From Granulicella sp. dw_53 (lineage in GTDB: Bacteria; Acidobacteriota; Terriglobia; Terriglobales; Acidobacteriaceae): a stretch of DNA of 64,000 nucleotides. The DNA is taken from contig NZ_JAAVUR010000010.1 in assembly GCF_018449545.1 (NCBI RefSeq), positions 1-64,000 on the forward strand. The letters are read 5' to 3'. The notes beneath the pieces were generated by a model, which saw nothing but the letters and a program-made list of their open reading frames with translations, searched no databases and had not been told where the DNA came from. Each line of letters starts with the position of its first letter. Position 1 is the first letter of the stretch. Shown in pieces: positions 1-9,028 of the stretch. A program made the translations under genes and the position numbers.

Positions 1-111
1 ACCCAGCTCCTATCAGCCGTTATCCCAATAATCACCGTTACGCCGTCCTCCGCACCTCTGCTTTACAATCGCACTGGCCGCGAATCCAGCCGGCCCGAGG
101 TGCAGCATCCC

Positions 112-888
112 ATGTCCATCCCACTTTTATTTGCTGTCGCCATCGTCGCTCTCTACTTCTTCAGCTCCATCAACATCCTCAAAGAGTACGAGCGCGGAGT
201 CATCTTCCGCCTCGGCCACGTCAAACAGACCGCAGCAGGTCCAGGTGTCGTCTTCATCTTCCGCCCCTTGGACCAGATCGTCCGCATCTCCCTCCGTCAG
301 GAGGCCATGGAAGTCCCAGCGCAGGACGTCATCACCCGCGACAACGTCACCCTCAAGGTCAACGCCGTCATCACTCTCCGCGTCGTCGACCCCACCAAGG
401 CCGTCATCGAAGTCGCCAACTACATCTACCAGACCTCGCAGTTCGCCCAGACCACCCTGCGCTCCGTCCTCGGCGAAGTCGACCTCGACGGCCTCCTCGC
501 CCACCGAGAAGCCTTGAACATCCGCATCCAGAACATCATCGACGGCCACACCTCGCCCTTCGGAGTCAAAGTCGTCTCCGTCGAGGTCAAACAGGTCGAC
601 ATGCCCGAGTCCATGCTCCGCGCCATGGCCAAACAGGCCGAGGCCGAGCGCGAACGCCGCGCCAAGATCATCCACGCGGAAGGCGAGTTCAACGCCGCCG
701 CCAAACTGGTGGAAGCCGCCGCACTCATGGCCACCCAGCCCATGACCCTGCAGCTCCGCTACCTCCAGACCCTCACCGAAATCGGAGTCGAGAAGAACAC
801 CACCATCGTCTTCCCCCTCCCCATGGAACTGATGAACTTGCTAAACCGAACCTTGGTACCAAACACCGGCGACACAAAAAAGGACTAA
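112..888 (+). CDS. Slipin / SPFH (band 7) membrane protein
   Basis: Stomatin/slipin-type SPFH protein of 258 residues, probably a membrane-bound scaffold of lipid microdomains. One N-terminal hydrophobic segment (about residues 3-20, [12 protein letters not shown]) is followed by the SPFH core with the family signature ERGVIFRLG and the stretch [13 protein letters not shown]. The C-terminal third is an Ala/Glu-rich helix ([13 protein letters not shown]) expected to form a coiled coil, then [10 protein letters not shown], which is usual for prokaryotic slipins. The ATG at 112 is preferred because GAGG (97-100) lies 11 nt upstream; a GTG at 100 is in frame but overlaps that GAGG. Slipins often pair with an NfeD protease-like partner. 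None lies downstream, and upstream DNA is outside the window. The family is clear; its exact role is not. Confidence 0.9.
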   Translation: MSIPLLFAVAIVALYFFSSINILKEYERGVIFRLGHVKQTAAGPGVVFIFRPLDQIVRISLRQEAMEVPAQDVITRDNVTLKVNAVITLRVVDPTKAVIEVANYIYQTSQFAQTTLRSVLGEVDLDGLLAHREALNIRIQNIIDGHTSPFGVKVVSVEVKQVDMPESMLRAMAKQAEAERERRAKIIHAEGEFNAAAKLVEAAALMATQPMTLQLRYLQTLTEIGVEKNTTIVFPLPMELMNLLNRTLVPNTGDTKKD

Positions 889-933
889 AAATAAGAAAGA
901 GACTTTGGCAGTGAACGAAGAGGCATTGAGATC

Positions 934-1545
934 TTGGACCGCTCTTACAATCCGGACAGCTACGACGACCCCATCGAACACGACCGCGAGATCTCTCTCG
1001 GCACCCCGACGATCCTCGGCATCTTCTTCGGCCTCGCCCTCATCTGCGCCCTCTTCTTCGGCCTCGGCTACAGCATGGGTCGTCACTCCGCCCAACCCGT
1101 AGTCAGCACCGCCGAACCAGCCACCGAAACTCCCACCACAAGCTCCGCCACCAAGCCACCCTCCGGCCTCCCCGGCGAAACCCCAGCCCACGATCAAGCC
1201 GACGTCCCCGAAACCGCCCCCGAGCCCAAGGCCAAGGTAATCCCCGCCGTCGCCTCCATCCCCCCACCCCGCCCATCCGCTCCCGTTGAAAAACCAGCTC
1301 CAACGCCAGCAGCCGCACCAGCCTCCACCGGAACCATCATCGTCCAGATCGCCGCTGTCTCTCACCGCGAAGACGCAGACGTCCTTCTCACCACCCTGCA
1401 ACGACGCGGCTACAACGTAGTCATCCGCCAGGAACCCCAGGACAAGCTCCTGCACGTCCAGGTCGGTCCCTTTCCCACCCGCAAGGATGCGGATGCGATG
1501 CGCCAGCGTCTCCTCGCCGACGGCTACAACGCCATCGTCAAGTAG
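934..1545 (+). CDS. SPOR-domain membrane protein
   Basis: A 203-residue, probably bitopic inner-membrane protein. A short cytoplasmic N-terminus is followed by one membrane segment near residues 27-47 (ILGIFFGLALICALFFGLGY), a long Pro/Ala/Thr-rich periplasmic linker (about 55-130), and a C-terminal SPOR domain (about 132-203; IVQIAAVSHREDA, LHVQVGPFPTRKDA). SPOR domains bind glycan strands stripped of stem peptides, typically at the division septum, so a role in envelope or division is likely. The start is taken as TTG at 934 with GAGG 11 nt upstream; no ATG gives the complete segment. It lies 45 nt after the slipin gene on the same strand. Its stop region overlaps the convergent plsC by 8 nt. 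Confidence 0.85.
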   Translation: MDRSYNPDSYDDPIEHDREISLGTPTILGIFFGLALICALFFGLGYSMGRHSAQPVVSTAEPATETPTTSSATKPPSGLPGETPAHDQADVPETAPEPKAKVIPAVASIPPPRPSAPVEKPAPTPAAAPASTGTIIVQIAAVSHREDADVLLTTLQRRGYNVVIRQEPQDKLLHVQVGPFPTRKDADAMRQRLLADGYNAIVK

Positions 1546-2266
1546 CCTGTGGCTCCAAAGGCTGCATCTCCACCGGCAAAGCCGCCGCAATCGCCGCTCG
1601 CACCGCCCGCATCAGATCCTCCCGAGTCGCATACTCCGACGACTCAATCACCGGAAGTAGTTGCACACGCGCCACGCCGATAGTGATCGCCGCACTCCCC
1701 TTCCGCATCATCGACTCCGTCCCCGAAACCGCAATCGGAACGATCGGAGCCTGGGTCTCCTGCGCCAGATAAAACGGACCTTTCTTGAACATCGAAAGCC
1801 TTCCGTCCAGCGAACGAGTTCCCTCCGGAAATACCAGAATATGCAGCCCGGAACGCAGCGCCTCAGCCGCAGCCTGCACGCTCGCTCGCGCTGCCTCCCG
1901 CTTCTGCCCTCGCTCCACCGGCACAAACTGCCCCATCCGCATCGCCCGGCCAAGAATAGGAATGCTCATCAGCTCCTTCTTCAACAGCACCGAACTTCGC
2001 CCCGGAAGCGCCGGCAACACCACTGGAGGATCCAGGTTCGACACATGGTTGCACATAAAGATGCAGCTCCGACCCGCCGGAACATGCTCCAACCCACTCA
2101 CCAGAATACGAATCCCAGCCGCACGCACACCGGCGCGGGCGATCCACATCGCCACCCGATACATCGGGCCGATGTCTCCAGTCAGCAGCGTGTAAGGAAT
2201 TCCAATCAGACCCGCTATCGGACCCAGCGTAACGTAGACAAAAAGTAGCTTCAGAGTAGCGAACAT
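1538..2266 (-). CDS. plsC: 1-acyl-sn-glycerol-3-phosphate acyltransferase (PlsC family)
   Basis: Acyltransferase that converts lysophosphatidic acid to phosphatidic acid at the inner membrane, the second acylation in phospholipid synthesis. The 242-residue protein has the catalytic HX4D motif (NHVSNLDP, about residue 76), the phosphate-binding FPEGTRS motif (about 148), and the third block KKGPFYLAQETQAPIVPIAV. The N-terminus (LKLLFVYVTLGPIAGLIGI) is a membrane segment. The ATG at 2266 is chosen because the frame stays open far upstream through mpl, where the translation is low-complexity read-through. It lies 50 nt downstream of mpl on the same strand and may be co-transcribed. Homologues include LPS- and ornithine-lipid-type acyltransferases, so the acceptor is not certain. 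Confidence 0.9.
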   Translation of the reverse strand: MFATLKLLFVYVTLGPIAGLIGIPYTLLTGDIGPMYRVAMWIARAGVRAAGIRILVSGLEHVPAGRSCIFMCNHVSNLDPPVVLPALPGRSSVLLKKELMSIPILGRAMRMGQFVPVERGQKREAARASVQAAAEALRSGLHILVFPEGTRSLDGRLSMFKKGPFYLAQETQAPIVPIAVSGTESMMRKGSAAITIGVARVQLLPVIESSEYATREDLMRAVRAAIAAALPVEMQPLEPQAT

Positions 2267-2316
2267 TCCACTTTGCAGAATACCGCACCGCAAGCAGACC
2301 TGCCCGTCTTGGCCAT

Positions 2317-3780
2317 CTAGACTCTGCTTTCCAGTGCGGCGAGCGCCCTCGGAAGTTTCTCGTAGATGCCGCCAAAGCCACCGTTGGACATGATCGCAAC
2401 AACATCGCCCTCGCGCACCTGCTCCGTCAGCACCGCGACGATAGCATCCGCATCCGCTGCTACGATCGCCGGAGTTCCAGCACCATTCAAGCTCGCTACG
2501 ATCTCCTCCGGAATCAGCCGCTCCTGCACAGGAATGCTCTCGGACCGGAACACCGCAGCCAGCACAACCCGATCCGCAAGCGCCAGACTCTCCACCAGAG
2601 CCGCCGCAAACACATTCCTGCGCAGCGTGTTCGACCGCGGCTCCAAAACCGCCCACAAGAGCCGCCCCGGATACCTCTCCCGCAGCGCCCGCAACGTCTC
2701 CCGAATCGCCGTAGGATGATGAGCAAAGTCATCGACGACCGTAACACCCCCGACCTCCGCCCGCACCTCCAACCGCCGCTTCACGCTCTTGAAGCTTGCC
2801 AGCGCCTCCTGGATTGCTTCCAGTGGAACTCCCTGCCCCGCCGCCAAAGCCGCCGCGGCAGTCGCATTCAGCGCGTTGTGCTCCCCCGCCATCGGCACCT
2901 TTAAATCGGCAAAATGGACTCCACCCCGCGCAAGCTTCCACTGTGTCCCGAACTCATCATGCCGCAGTTCGGAGACATGCCAGTTGGAAGCTGGATCAAA
3001 TCCATATCGCTCCACCGCACAAAACGCCTTTGCGACACACTCCCCTACATTCGTACTGCCGTCAAAGGCCACGATGCGCCCGCGTCGCGGAATCAGATTT
3101 ACAAACCGCTTGAACGCTGTCTTCACAGCCTCCAGATCGACATAGATATCCGCATGATCGAACTCGACGTGCGTCAGGATCGCCGCATCCGGAAAGTAGT
3201 GGAGAAACTTCGGTCCCTTATCGAAGAAGGCCGTGTCGTACTCGTCTCCCTCAATCAGGAATGGTTGCCGTTTTTTACCATCTCCGATGGCCCTTACCCG
3301 GAAGCTATTGCCAAAATTCTCCGCAACCCCGCCGATCAAAAACGAAGGCGCCCATGCCTCGTCCTGCCGCGACGCGACCTCATAGATCCACGCCAGCATG
3401 CTCGTCGTTGTCGTCTTCCCATGCGTCCCAGCGACTACCAAAGACTCCCGCCCCATCAGAAATTCATCGTGCAAAATCGCCGCCATGGAACAGAACGGAA
3501 TCCGCGTATCGAGCACATACTCTAGCTCGACATTGCTCCGCGAGATTGCATTCCCAACCACTACCAGATCGGGCCGCGGTTCGAGATTGATCTCCGCATA
3601 GGGCTCATGAACCGGAATTCCAAGCTCCGCAAGCATGTCGCTCATCGGCGGATAAGCTGCGGCATCCGATCCCGTGATCTTATGGCCCTGCAGCTGCAGC
3701 ATCCCCGCCAACGACGCCATCGCCGTCCCACAGATGCCGATCAGATGAATGTGTTTTGTACTCTGCATCGCCTCTTTCAA
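2317..3780 (-). CDS. mpl: UDP-N-acetylmuramate:L-alanyl-gamma-D-glutamyl-meso-DAP ligase
   Basis: Mur-ligase family enzyme that attaches recycled murein tripeptide directly to UDP-MurNAc in the cytoplasm. The 487 residues show the N-terminal nucleotide fold (HIHLIGICGTAMASLAGML), the ATP P-loop VVAGTHGKTTTTSML, and the Mpl-typical block FLIEGDEYDTAFFDKGPKF. That block separates Mpl from MurC. A C-terminal domain carries DDFAHHPTAIRETL. The listed start is TTG at 3780, with AAGGGG 5 nt upstream, directly after the ldcA stop. An ATG at 3768 is an alternative. The gene follows ldcA with essentially no gap, and LdcA makes the tripeptide Mpl uses, so the two act in one recycling pathway. Confidence 0.93.
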   Translation of the reverse strand: MKEAMQSTKHIHLIGICGTAMASLAGMLQLQGHKITGSDAAAYPPMSDMLAELGIPVHEPYAEINLEPRPDLVVVGNAISRSNVELEYVLDTRIPFCSMAAILHDEFLMGRESLVVAGTHGKTTTTSMLAWIYEVASRQDEAWAPSFLIGGVAENFGNSFRVRAIGDGKKRQPFLIEGDEYDTAFFDKGPKFLHYFPDAAILTHVEFDHADIYVDLEAVKTAFKRFVNLIPRRGRIVAFDGSTNVGECVAKAFCAVERYGFDPASNWHVSELRHDEFGTQWKLARGGVHFADLKVPMAGEHNALNATAAAALAAGQGVPLEAIQEALASFKSVKRRLEVRAEVGGVTVVDDFAHHPTAIRETLRALRERYPGRLLWAVLEPRSNTLRRNVFAAALVESLALADRVVLAAVFRSESIPVQERLIPEEIVASLNGAGTPAIVAADADAIVAVLTEQVREGDVVAIMSNGGFGGIYEKLPRALAALESRV

Positions 3781-3782
3781 AC

Positions 3783-4736
3783 CTACCCCTTAACAGCCGC
3801 TTCAAGAAAGTGCAGTTGAGGATTCTCCGCATTCGACAGATCCAGTCTCACCCGTACGTTCAACGGCAGCGTAATATTCGGCGCGCTCACATGCCCGCAG
3901 CGCAACCCGATCGCGATCGGGCCTTCGAAGTCTCGCAATGAATGAAGAATCGCACGCTCCAATAGATCCGCCTCCTCAGCCGAGACACACTGCTCCATAT
4001 TGCCGAAGACAATCCCGCGCACGCTGTCTAATCGCCCCGAGTATCGCAGATGAAGCAGAATCCTATCCCACTGGTAGGGCTTCGTCCCGATATCTTCCAA
4101 AAACAATACGCTATTCTCCGTCCGCGCAGCATACGGAGTTCCCAAGCTCTGCGCCAGAATCGAAAGGCAACCGCCGAGCAATAATCCATCCGCAACACCG
4201 GGCTGCAGTACTCGCAGTCCATCCGTCGCACCCAGCATCCAATCCGTCGCGCCCTCCAGGCACTGCGTCCAGCTTGGTAGATCGACTCCGTCATCGCGCG
4301 CAAAGTCCGCGGCCACCATCGGTCCATAAAACGTAACTAAATTAGCTTCATTTTGCAGCCAGCAATGCAGCGAGGTATGGTCGCTATATCCGATAAATGC
4401 CTTCGGATTCGCATGAATCAAATCCGCGTCCAGATACGGCAGCAGCTCAGCCGAACCCCATCCGCCTCGCGTACAAACGATCCCATCGATCTCCGGATCG
4501 GCAAACGCCGCATGGAGATCTGCCAGCCGCTCCTCGAGCGTCCCCGCATAGTAGAGCGGACCACGATCCAGAGCATGGCCGCTGAGCACTGTCTGATAGC
4601 CAAGCGCCTGCAACCAATCCAATCCGCGCTGCACTCGCTCAGGCTTCGGCGTACTCGCAGGCGATAGCACCGCCAACCTCGCTCCTAATCTCAGAGCCGC
4701 TGGCCGCACCGTCTTGCTCCCAGTAGTCTCGCTCAC
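3783..4736 (-). CDS. ldcA: Murein L,D-carboxypeptidase (peptidase S66, LdcA)
   Basis: Cytoplasmic serine carboxypeptidase that removes the terminal D-Ala from murein tetrapeptide during recycling. The 317 residues carry the nucleophile region CTRGGWGSAELLPYLD, the family block FIGYSDHTSLHCWL, the catalytic Glu in LFLEDIGTKPYQWDRIL, and the catalytic His in RCGHVSAPNITLPLNV. All triad positions are present. The start is GTG at 4736, overlapping the upstream dapF-like stop as GTGA. The frame runs further upstream only as read-through of that gene. The overlap implies translational coupling, and mpl begins 2 nt after the stop, so dapF-like, ldcA and mpl form one tight operon. Confidence 0.92.
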   Translation of the reverse strand: MSETTGSKTVRPAALRLGARLAVLSPASTPKPERVQRGLDWLQALGYQTVLSGHALDRGPLYYAGTLEERLADLHAAFADPEIDGIVCTRGGWGSAELLPYLDADLIHANPKAFIGYSDHTSLHCWLQNEANLVTFYGPMVAADFARDDGVDLPSWTQCLEGATDWMLGATDGLRVLQPGVADGLLLGGCLSILAQSLGTPYAARTENSVLFLEDIGTKPYQWDRILLHLRYSGRLDSVRGIVFGNMEQCVSAEEADLLERAILHSLRDFEGPIAIGLRCGHVSAPNITLPLNVRVRLDLSNAENPQLHFLEAAVKG

Positions 4737-5536
4737 AGCCCAAACACCTCGCCAACACAAACAATCTCCGCCGGTCCAGTCAACTGCATGACTTGATCGT
4801 TTGCCGGCCAAACCGTTCGCTGGGCGCCACCCTCTGCCAAAGCAGTTAGGCTTCGGTCAACACCGGCCAGCACCATCGCAGCAGCAGACGAAGCACAAGT
4901 CCCCGTACCCGAAGAGGTCGTCGGACCGCATCCGCGCTCGAAGATCCGAAACGCGATCTCTCCGCTCGAGATCACTCGTACAAACTCAACATTCGTTCCA
5001 TGCGGGAACAACGGGCTCGTACTGATGCGTCCGCCAACCTCCTGCCACGCCTGCCCTTGAACGCTGAAGTCCTCCGTATCTACCAGAATCACAAAATGCG
5101 GATTCCCAACGTTCACCATCGCGCCGGCCACGTTCCCCAGCCCATCCACCACGATCGTGCGCGGCATGACACGCGGCACACCCATCTCACTTTCGATCAG
5201 ATAATTCGGATCGGCAGCCTCAATCACGCGGCAGGTCCTTACTCCCCCATGCGTCCCCAGCGCGACCTCCTTAAGGCCTTCGCTCTTCGCCAGCCACGCA
5301 GCGACGCATCGTGTGCCATTGCCGGAGAGCTCCGCCTCGCTTCCGTCTGCATTGAAGAGCCGCAGAAAAAACTCGCCGCCAACCCGATGCTCCAGAAACT
5401 CAATACCATCGGCCCCGACGCTGGTGTTACGCGAGCACAACTTCCGCGCCAACTCGGCGTGCCTCCGCCCAGCCAGCGCTTCTTCAATGATCAAAAAATC
5501 GTTACCGCACGCGTGCGCTTTTACAAATGGAATCAT
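4733..5536 (-). CDS. DapF-like protein lacking both catalytic cysteines
   Basis: A 267-residue member of the diaminopimelate epimerase fold. The two-lobed family pattern is clear: KAHACGNDFLI at the N-terminus, NADGSEAELSGNGTRC, VGNPHFVI, and ERGCGPTTSSGTGTC. In characterised DapF the two acid/base cysteines sit immediately before GNG (QCGNG) and before GSG/GTG (ACGSG). Here both positions are Ser, Ser71 (TCC) and Ser209 (TCG), checked on the codons. Known Cys-to-Ser DapF mutants lose epimerisation, so this is unlikely to be the cell's ordinary DapF. It heads the coupled dapF-like-ldcA-mpl operon, so a role in handling recycled muropeptide or DAP is the natural guess. It might bind, isomerise or dehydrate rather than epimerise. 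Databases would probably call it dapF. Confidence 0.8.
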   Translation of the reverse strand: MIPFVKAHACGNDFLIIEEALAGRRHAELARKLCSRNTSVGADGIEFLEHRVGGEFFLRLFNADGSEAELSGNGTRCVAAWLAKSEGLKEVALGTHGGVRTCRVIEAADPNYLIESEMGVPRVMPRTIVVDGLGNVAGAMVNVGNPHFVILVDTEDFSVQGQAWQEVGGRISTSPLFPHGTNVEFVRVISSGEIAFRIFERGCGPTTSSGTGTCASSAAAMVLAGVDRSLTALAEGGAQRTVWPANDQVMQLTGPAEIVCVGEVFGL

Positions 5537-5541
5537 GCTTC

Positions 5542-6246
5542 CTATTCTTCCTCAGAGTCGCGATAAACGACTACCTGGTTCGTCATCGCGCTCGCTCGTA
5601 GCTCAGAGATAAGCCGTTCGTGCTTCTTTTTGTTACACACTACAGCAAAGGTGACCCTCTGCAGAGTAGCGACCGTAGATCGATCGATAATATTCAAACG
5701 GACGCCTGCCCCATCCAGTACATGCAGGATATCCGTATACATCGCCATCTCGTCCTCGCCACGCACCTCATACAACATCGAATACCGCGTCCATCCAGTG
5801 AACGCCTCAAGCCAGCCGATGCACAACAGCGAGAACAGAACGATCACCGTCGCCAGAGCCGCTTCAATATAAAGTCCGGCACCGCACGCCATTCCGATCG
5901 ACGCCACCACAAACACCGTCGCAGCGCTGGTCAGTCCCAGCGTTCGATTCCGCGTATGCAGAATCAACCCCGCGCCGAGAAACCCGATTCCCTGAACGAT
6001 ATTCGAAGCCACCCGGCCTTTATCGGGATTCCCTTCACCCGCCAGCACGGCAGACAACAGTGTAAAAAATGCGCAGCCCATGCAGAGCAGCATGTTCGTC
6101 CGCAGGCCCGATGCCTTATGCCGCCACTCCCGCTCCAACCCAATCACTCCGCCCAGCAGACAAGCCATCAGCAGCCGCGTGGCTGTGCCCGTAGAGAGCA
6201 GTTCTTGGTCGATCTGGCTGAAATTAAACGAGCTTGGAATGTACAT
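5542..6246 (-). CDS. MgtC/SapB family membrane protein
   Basis: Inner-membrane protein of 234 residues. The MgtC domain has about five hydrophobic segments and the signatures GGVIGLEREW (about residue 34), RTNMLLCMG and GIGFLGAGLI (about 87). A cytoplasmic ACT-like C-terminal tail (about 150-234) contains DILHVLDGAGVRLN. MgtC proteins support growth at low Mg2+ and modulate the F-ATPase or phosphate uptake in some bacteria; the SapB group is less studied. It sits 5 nt upstream of dapF-like on the same strand, so it is probably the first gene of the recycling operon. No Mg2+-sensing leader was recognised upstream. Confidence 0.88.
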   Translation of the reverse strand: MYIPSSFNFSQIDQELLSTGTATRLLMACLLGGVIGLEREWRHKASGLRTNMLLCMGCAFFTLLSAVLAGEGNPDKGRVASNIVQGIGFLGAGLILHTRNRTLGLTSAATVFVVASIGMACGAGLYIEAALATVIVLFSLLCIGWLEAFTGWTRYSMLYEVRGEDEMAMYTDILHVLDGAGVRLNIIDRSTVATLQRVTFAVVCNKKKHERLISELRASAMTNQVVVYRDSEEE

Positions 6247-6282
6247 GAGTCTGGAGGAGATACTAGCATTCCAAGCCGCCGC

Positions 6283-8010
6283 CTAGTGGGTTGGCGACGG
6301 CTTATAAACATCCGAGCGATAGATCCGCGCACAAGGCTGCCCGCTCGTACACAACACGGTCAGCTCCGTAAGCCCGTCAGGATGCTCCGTAACAGCGTGC
6401 GAGACCGGGTCCCCGGCGATTGCCACAACGTACTCTGAGCGTGCAGCGGGAGCATCCAGCGCCGCCTTCCAACTGTCGTAGTCCCCTTCGTTCAGCGTCT
6501 GCCGCAGCGGAATCCCTGCCTGCTGCAACGCCCCGATATGCTCCGAGTTGAACATCAGAATCGGTACACCCGCAGGGAACGACTTCAACTCTCTCGCAAC
6601 CGCCGCCTCAAACGCGACCCTTGTCACCGCGTTCACTTGTCCCTCTTTTAGAACCAGTGGAATCTTGTACATCATCCCAATCGTGCTCAGCACTACGAGC
6701 AACATCGCCACGGGCTGCAGCAGCCTCGCTCCCAGCGGCAGTGTCGTCTTCCACCGTCCATCGAGCCAATCCAAAGCCAGCATCGAGAAGACTACCAGCG
6801 CCGGAAGCAGGCCCATCCCGTATCGTGCGTTGTAGAACGAGTGCGGCCAAAGCTGCGGAATGAAGATCGGCACAGAGCCATACGCGATCGAGTAGACATA
6901 AAACGGCAGCGGCACCCATAGCAGCGCCGAAGCCCATGCCACGCCGCGCCGCACCATAACCACCAGCCCGGCGAGCGCCGCGACCATCACAGCAAAGCCA
7001 GTCTCCCAGACCGCGGTATCAACCTGCGCCGTTCGCGTGTAGAACAGCAGCGCCCACGCGGGATTATGCCAACCACGGTAGTGCCGCGAGCCAGGCGGCG
7101 AAGTCTTCTTCTCGATCGCCGCCGCCGAGTAAGGCCCGCGCATAAAGTCGAGCGCATCATGGAAGAAATGCTGGTTGTAGGCAAGCCAGCTCAGCGGCCC
7201 CGCGACCGTCAGCACGGTAAACACCGTGAACGAAGGAACCACCCGCCGCCACAAATCCGGGTTGCGCGATAGAGTCCACGTAAGGACACACCATACCGCC
7301 GCGCCCATGATCCATCCGTCGTACCGTGTGAAGACCGCCGCCACAATCAGCAGCGCAATCCCCACCAACTGCTTCGCCACCCGAACATCGCGCTCCGCCT
7401 GCACAGCGGCGACGCACTCCATCGTCAGGCAGGTCAGCCAAATGATCTCTGCCAGAAACAGCGGCTCCGTCATCGCCGTGGTCGAAAGATAGAGCAGGTT
7501 TGGATTCAGCGCGTAGAACATCGTGGCCACCAGCGCCCACCGTTGCGTCATCATCCGGCGCGCAAGCCGATATAGTCCGATCACGCTCAGAATGTAGCAA
7601 CCCAGTGACGGCCAAGCCCCTGCAAGACCGTTCTGCCACCACTCCATATTCCGCACAAAGGGCAGCATCAGAAGATGCGGCAGCGGCAGCCAGACACCGC
7701 CAAGCTGCGCCAGCCCCGGGTTGCGCGAATCGAAGATACGCCGCGCTATCCCCAGATGAGCGACCGCATCGCCATAGAGCAGAACGTAACCACGCGTGTA
7801 ACACACTACAAACGCGACGAAACTCGCCACCACCGCAGCCAGCGCGATGGGAAACATCTCTTCCCGGGTTGCAGGGTGCAATCCACCTGGCAGCACCTCT
7901 ACATCGTTCGGCGGTGTTCCCCCGCGGAGCACACCTGCTGCCAGACGACCCCGCCGTCGCCTCCCGCTGGGAGTCCACTTCGGAGTCGTCTTCGGGGCCT
8001 GATTACTCAA
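6283..8010 (-). CDS. Polytopic membrane protein, GT-C glycosyltransferase-like
   Basis: A 575-residue integral membrane protein with roughly ten or more hydrophobic segments from residue 55 to 460, then a soluble C-terminal part (about 470-575). The first extracytoplasmic loop contains GDAVAHLGIARRIFDS, placed like the acidic catalytic loop of GT-C enzymes such as ArnT and the mannosyltransferases. TEPLFLAEIIW resembles the second conserved loop. A transferase using a polyprenyl-phosphate sugar is plausible but not shown. The N-terminus is Arg-rich and disordered. The start is TTG at 8010, overlapping the pfkB stop by 8 nt, which implies coupling. The closest fit is an uncharacterised acidobacterial family. 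Confidence 0.65.
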   Translation of the reverse strand: MSNQAPKTTPKWTPSGRRRRGRLAAGVLRGGTPPNDVEVLPGGLHPATREEMFPIALAAVVASFVAFVVCYTRGYVLLYGDAVAHLGIARRIFDSRNPGLAQLGGVWLPLPHLLMLPFVRNMEWWQNGLAGAWPSLGCYILSVIGLYRLARRMMTQRWALVATMFYALNPNLLYLSTTAMTEPLFLAEIIWLTCLTMECVAAVQAERDVRVAKQLVGIALLIVAAVFTRYDGWIMGAAVWCVLTWTLSRNPDLWRRVVPSFTVFTVLTVAGPLSWLAYNQHFFHDALDFMRGPYSAAAIEKKTSPPGSRHYRGWHNPAWALLFYTRTAQVDTAVWETGFAVMVAALAGLVVMVRRGVAWASALLWVPLPFYVYSIAYGSVPIFIPQLWPHSFYNARYGMGLLPALVVFSMLALDWLDGRWKTTLPLGARLLQPVAMLLVVLSTIGMMYKIPLVLKEGQVNAVTRVAFEAAVARELKSFPAGVPILMFNSEHIGALQQAGIPLRQTLNEGDYDSWKAALDAPAARSEYVVAIAGDPVSHAVTEHPDGLTELTVLCTSGQPCARIYRSDVYKPSPTH

Positions 8011-8935
8011 GGTGCGAGATCTCCCGGAACAACTGGAAGCGCGCCTCGATCTCTTCGCGGCTCACCGACTGGAGCCGTTCCGTACCGAACCTCTCCACCG
8101 CAAACGAACCCATCACGCCGCCATAGAACATCGCCGACCGGAACACCGCCGGCGTAAACTCCGGCTGCGAAGCCAGGTACCCGTAGAACCCACCTGCAAA
8201 CGAATCGCCCGCACCCGTCGGATCGACCACCTCTTCCAGCGGAAGCGCCGGAGCACGGAACGGCATAGAGATGGAGGAAGCACCAAGGAAAGAGCGGTCG
8301 CAGAAGAACGCAGTCGCGCCATACTCGCCATGCTTGACAACCAGAATCCTCGGCCCCATCGCCATCACCTTGGACGCGGCCTTCATCAGATTCTGCTCGC
8401 CCGAGAGCATCTTCGCCTCGCCATCGTTGATGAGCAGAACGTCCAGGCCCTTCAACACCTTCAGCAGGCTCTCCCGATGATCCGCGATCCAGTAATTCAT
8501 CGTATCGCCGCAGACCATGCGGACGTCCTTCATCTCGCTCCGTACCCGTGCCTGCAACACCGGATCGATGTTCGCCAGAAACAGGTACTCGCTGTCCGCA
8601 TACGCCGCCGGAATCTTCGGCTCAAACGTCTCGAAGACGTTCAGGTCGGTGCCCAGCGTCTTTGCCTCGTTCAAGTTCCCCACATAGGAACCCGTCCAGT
8701 GAAAACTCAGCCCGGGAGCCCGCTCCAGGCCCTTCGTATCGATGCCACGGTCCGTCAGCACCTTCTCATGCTGCGGAGTGAAGTCCTCCCCCACCACCGC
8801 GATCACCCGCACCTGCGTGAAGTAACTCGCAGCCAACGCGAAATGAGTAGCCGCTCCACCCAGGCAGTGATCCACTGAACCGTGCGGCGTCTCAATGCTG
8901 TCAAACGCCACCGAACCTACAACGAGAATTGACAT
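8003..8935 (-). CDS. PfkB-family sugar/nucleoside kinase
   Basis: A 310-residue ribokinase-fold kinase. It has the N-terminal strand LVVGSVAFDSIETP, the substrate region LGGAATHFALAAS, and the C-terminal PfkB signature DPTGAGDSFAGGF, which holds the catalytic Asp and the anion hole. The substrate cannot be read from sequence. The neighbour mtnP, 93 nt upstream on the same strand, makes 5-methylthioribose-1-phosphate and adenine, so a nucleoside or pentose substrate in purine/methylthioadenosine salvage is reasonable. The ATG at 8935 is clear, with AAGAGGA about 13 nt upstream. The stop overlaps the start of the following membrane protein. Confidence 0.85.
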   Translation of the reverse strand: MSILVVGSVAFDSIETPHGSVDHCLGGAATHFALAASYFTQVRVIAVVGEDFTPQHEKVLTDRGIDTKGLERAPGLSFHWTGSYVGNLNEAKTLGTDLNVFETFEPKIPAAYADSEYLFLANIDPVLQARVRSEMKDVRMVCGDTMNYWIADHRESLLKVLKGLDVLLINDGEAKMLSGEQNLMKAASKVMAMGPRILVVKHGEYGATAFFCDRSFLGASSISMPFRAPALPLEEVVDPTGAGDSFAGGFYGYLASQPEFTPAVFRSAMFYGGVMGSFAVERFGTERLQSVSREEIEARFQLFREISHLE

Positions 8936-9028
8936 AATAAGTTATATTCCTCTTGAAAAAGCCACTCGAATCAGAACAAATCAGCCCGGCACAGCGTACG
9001 GCCGGCTATACAAAGATGGAACACAACC

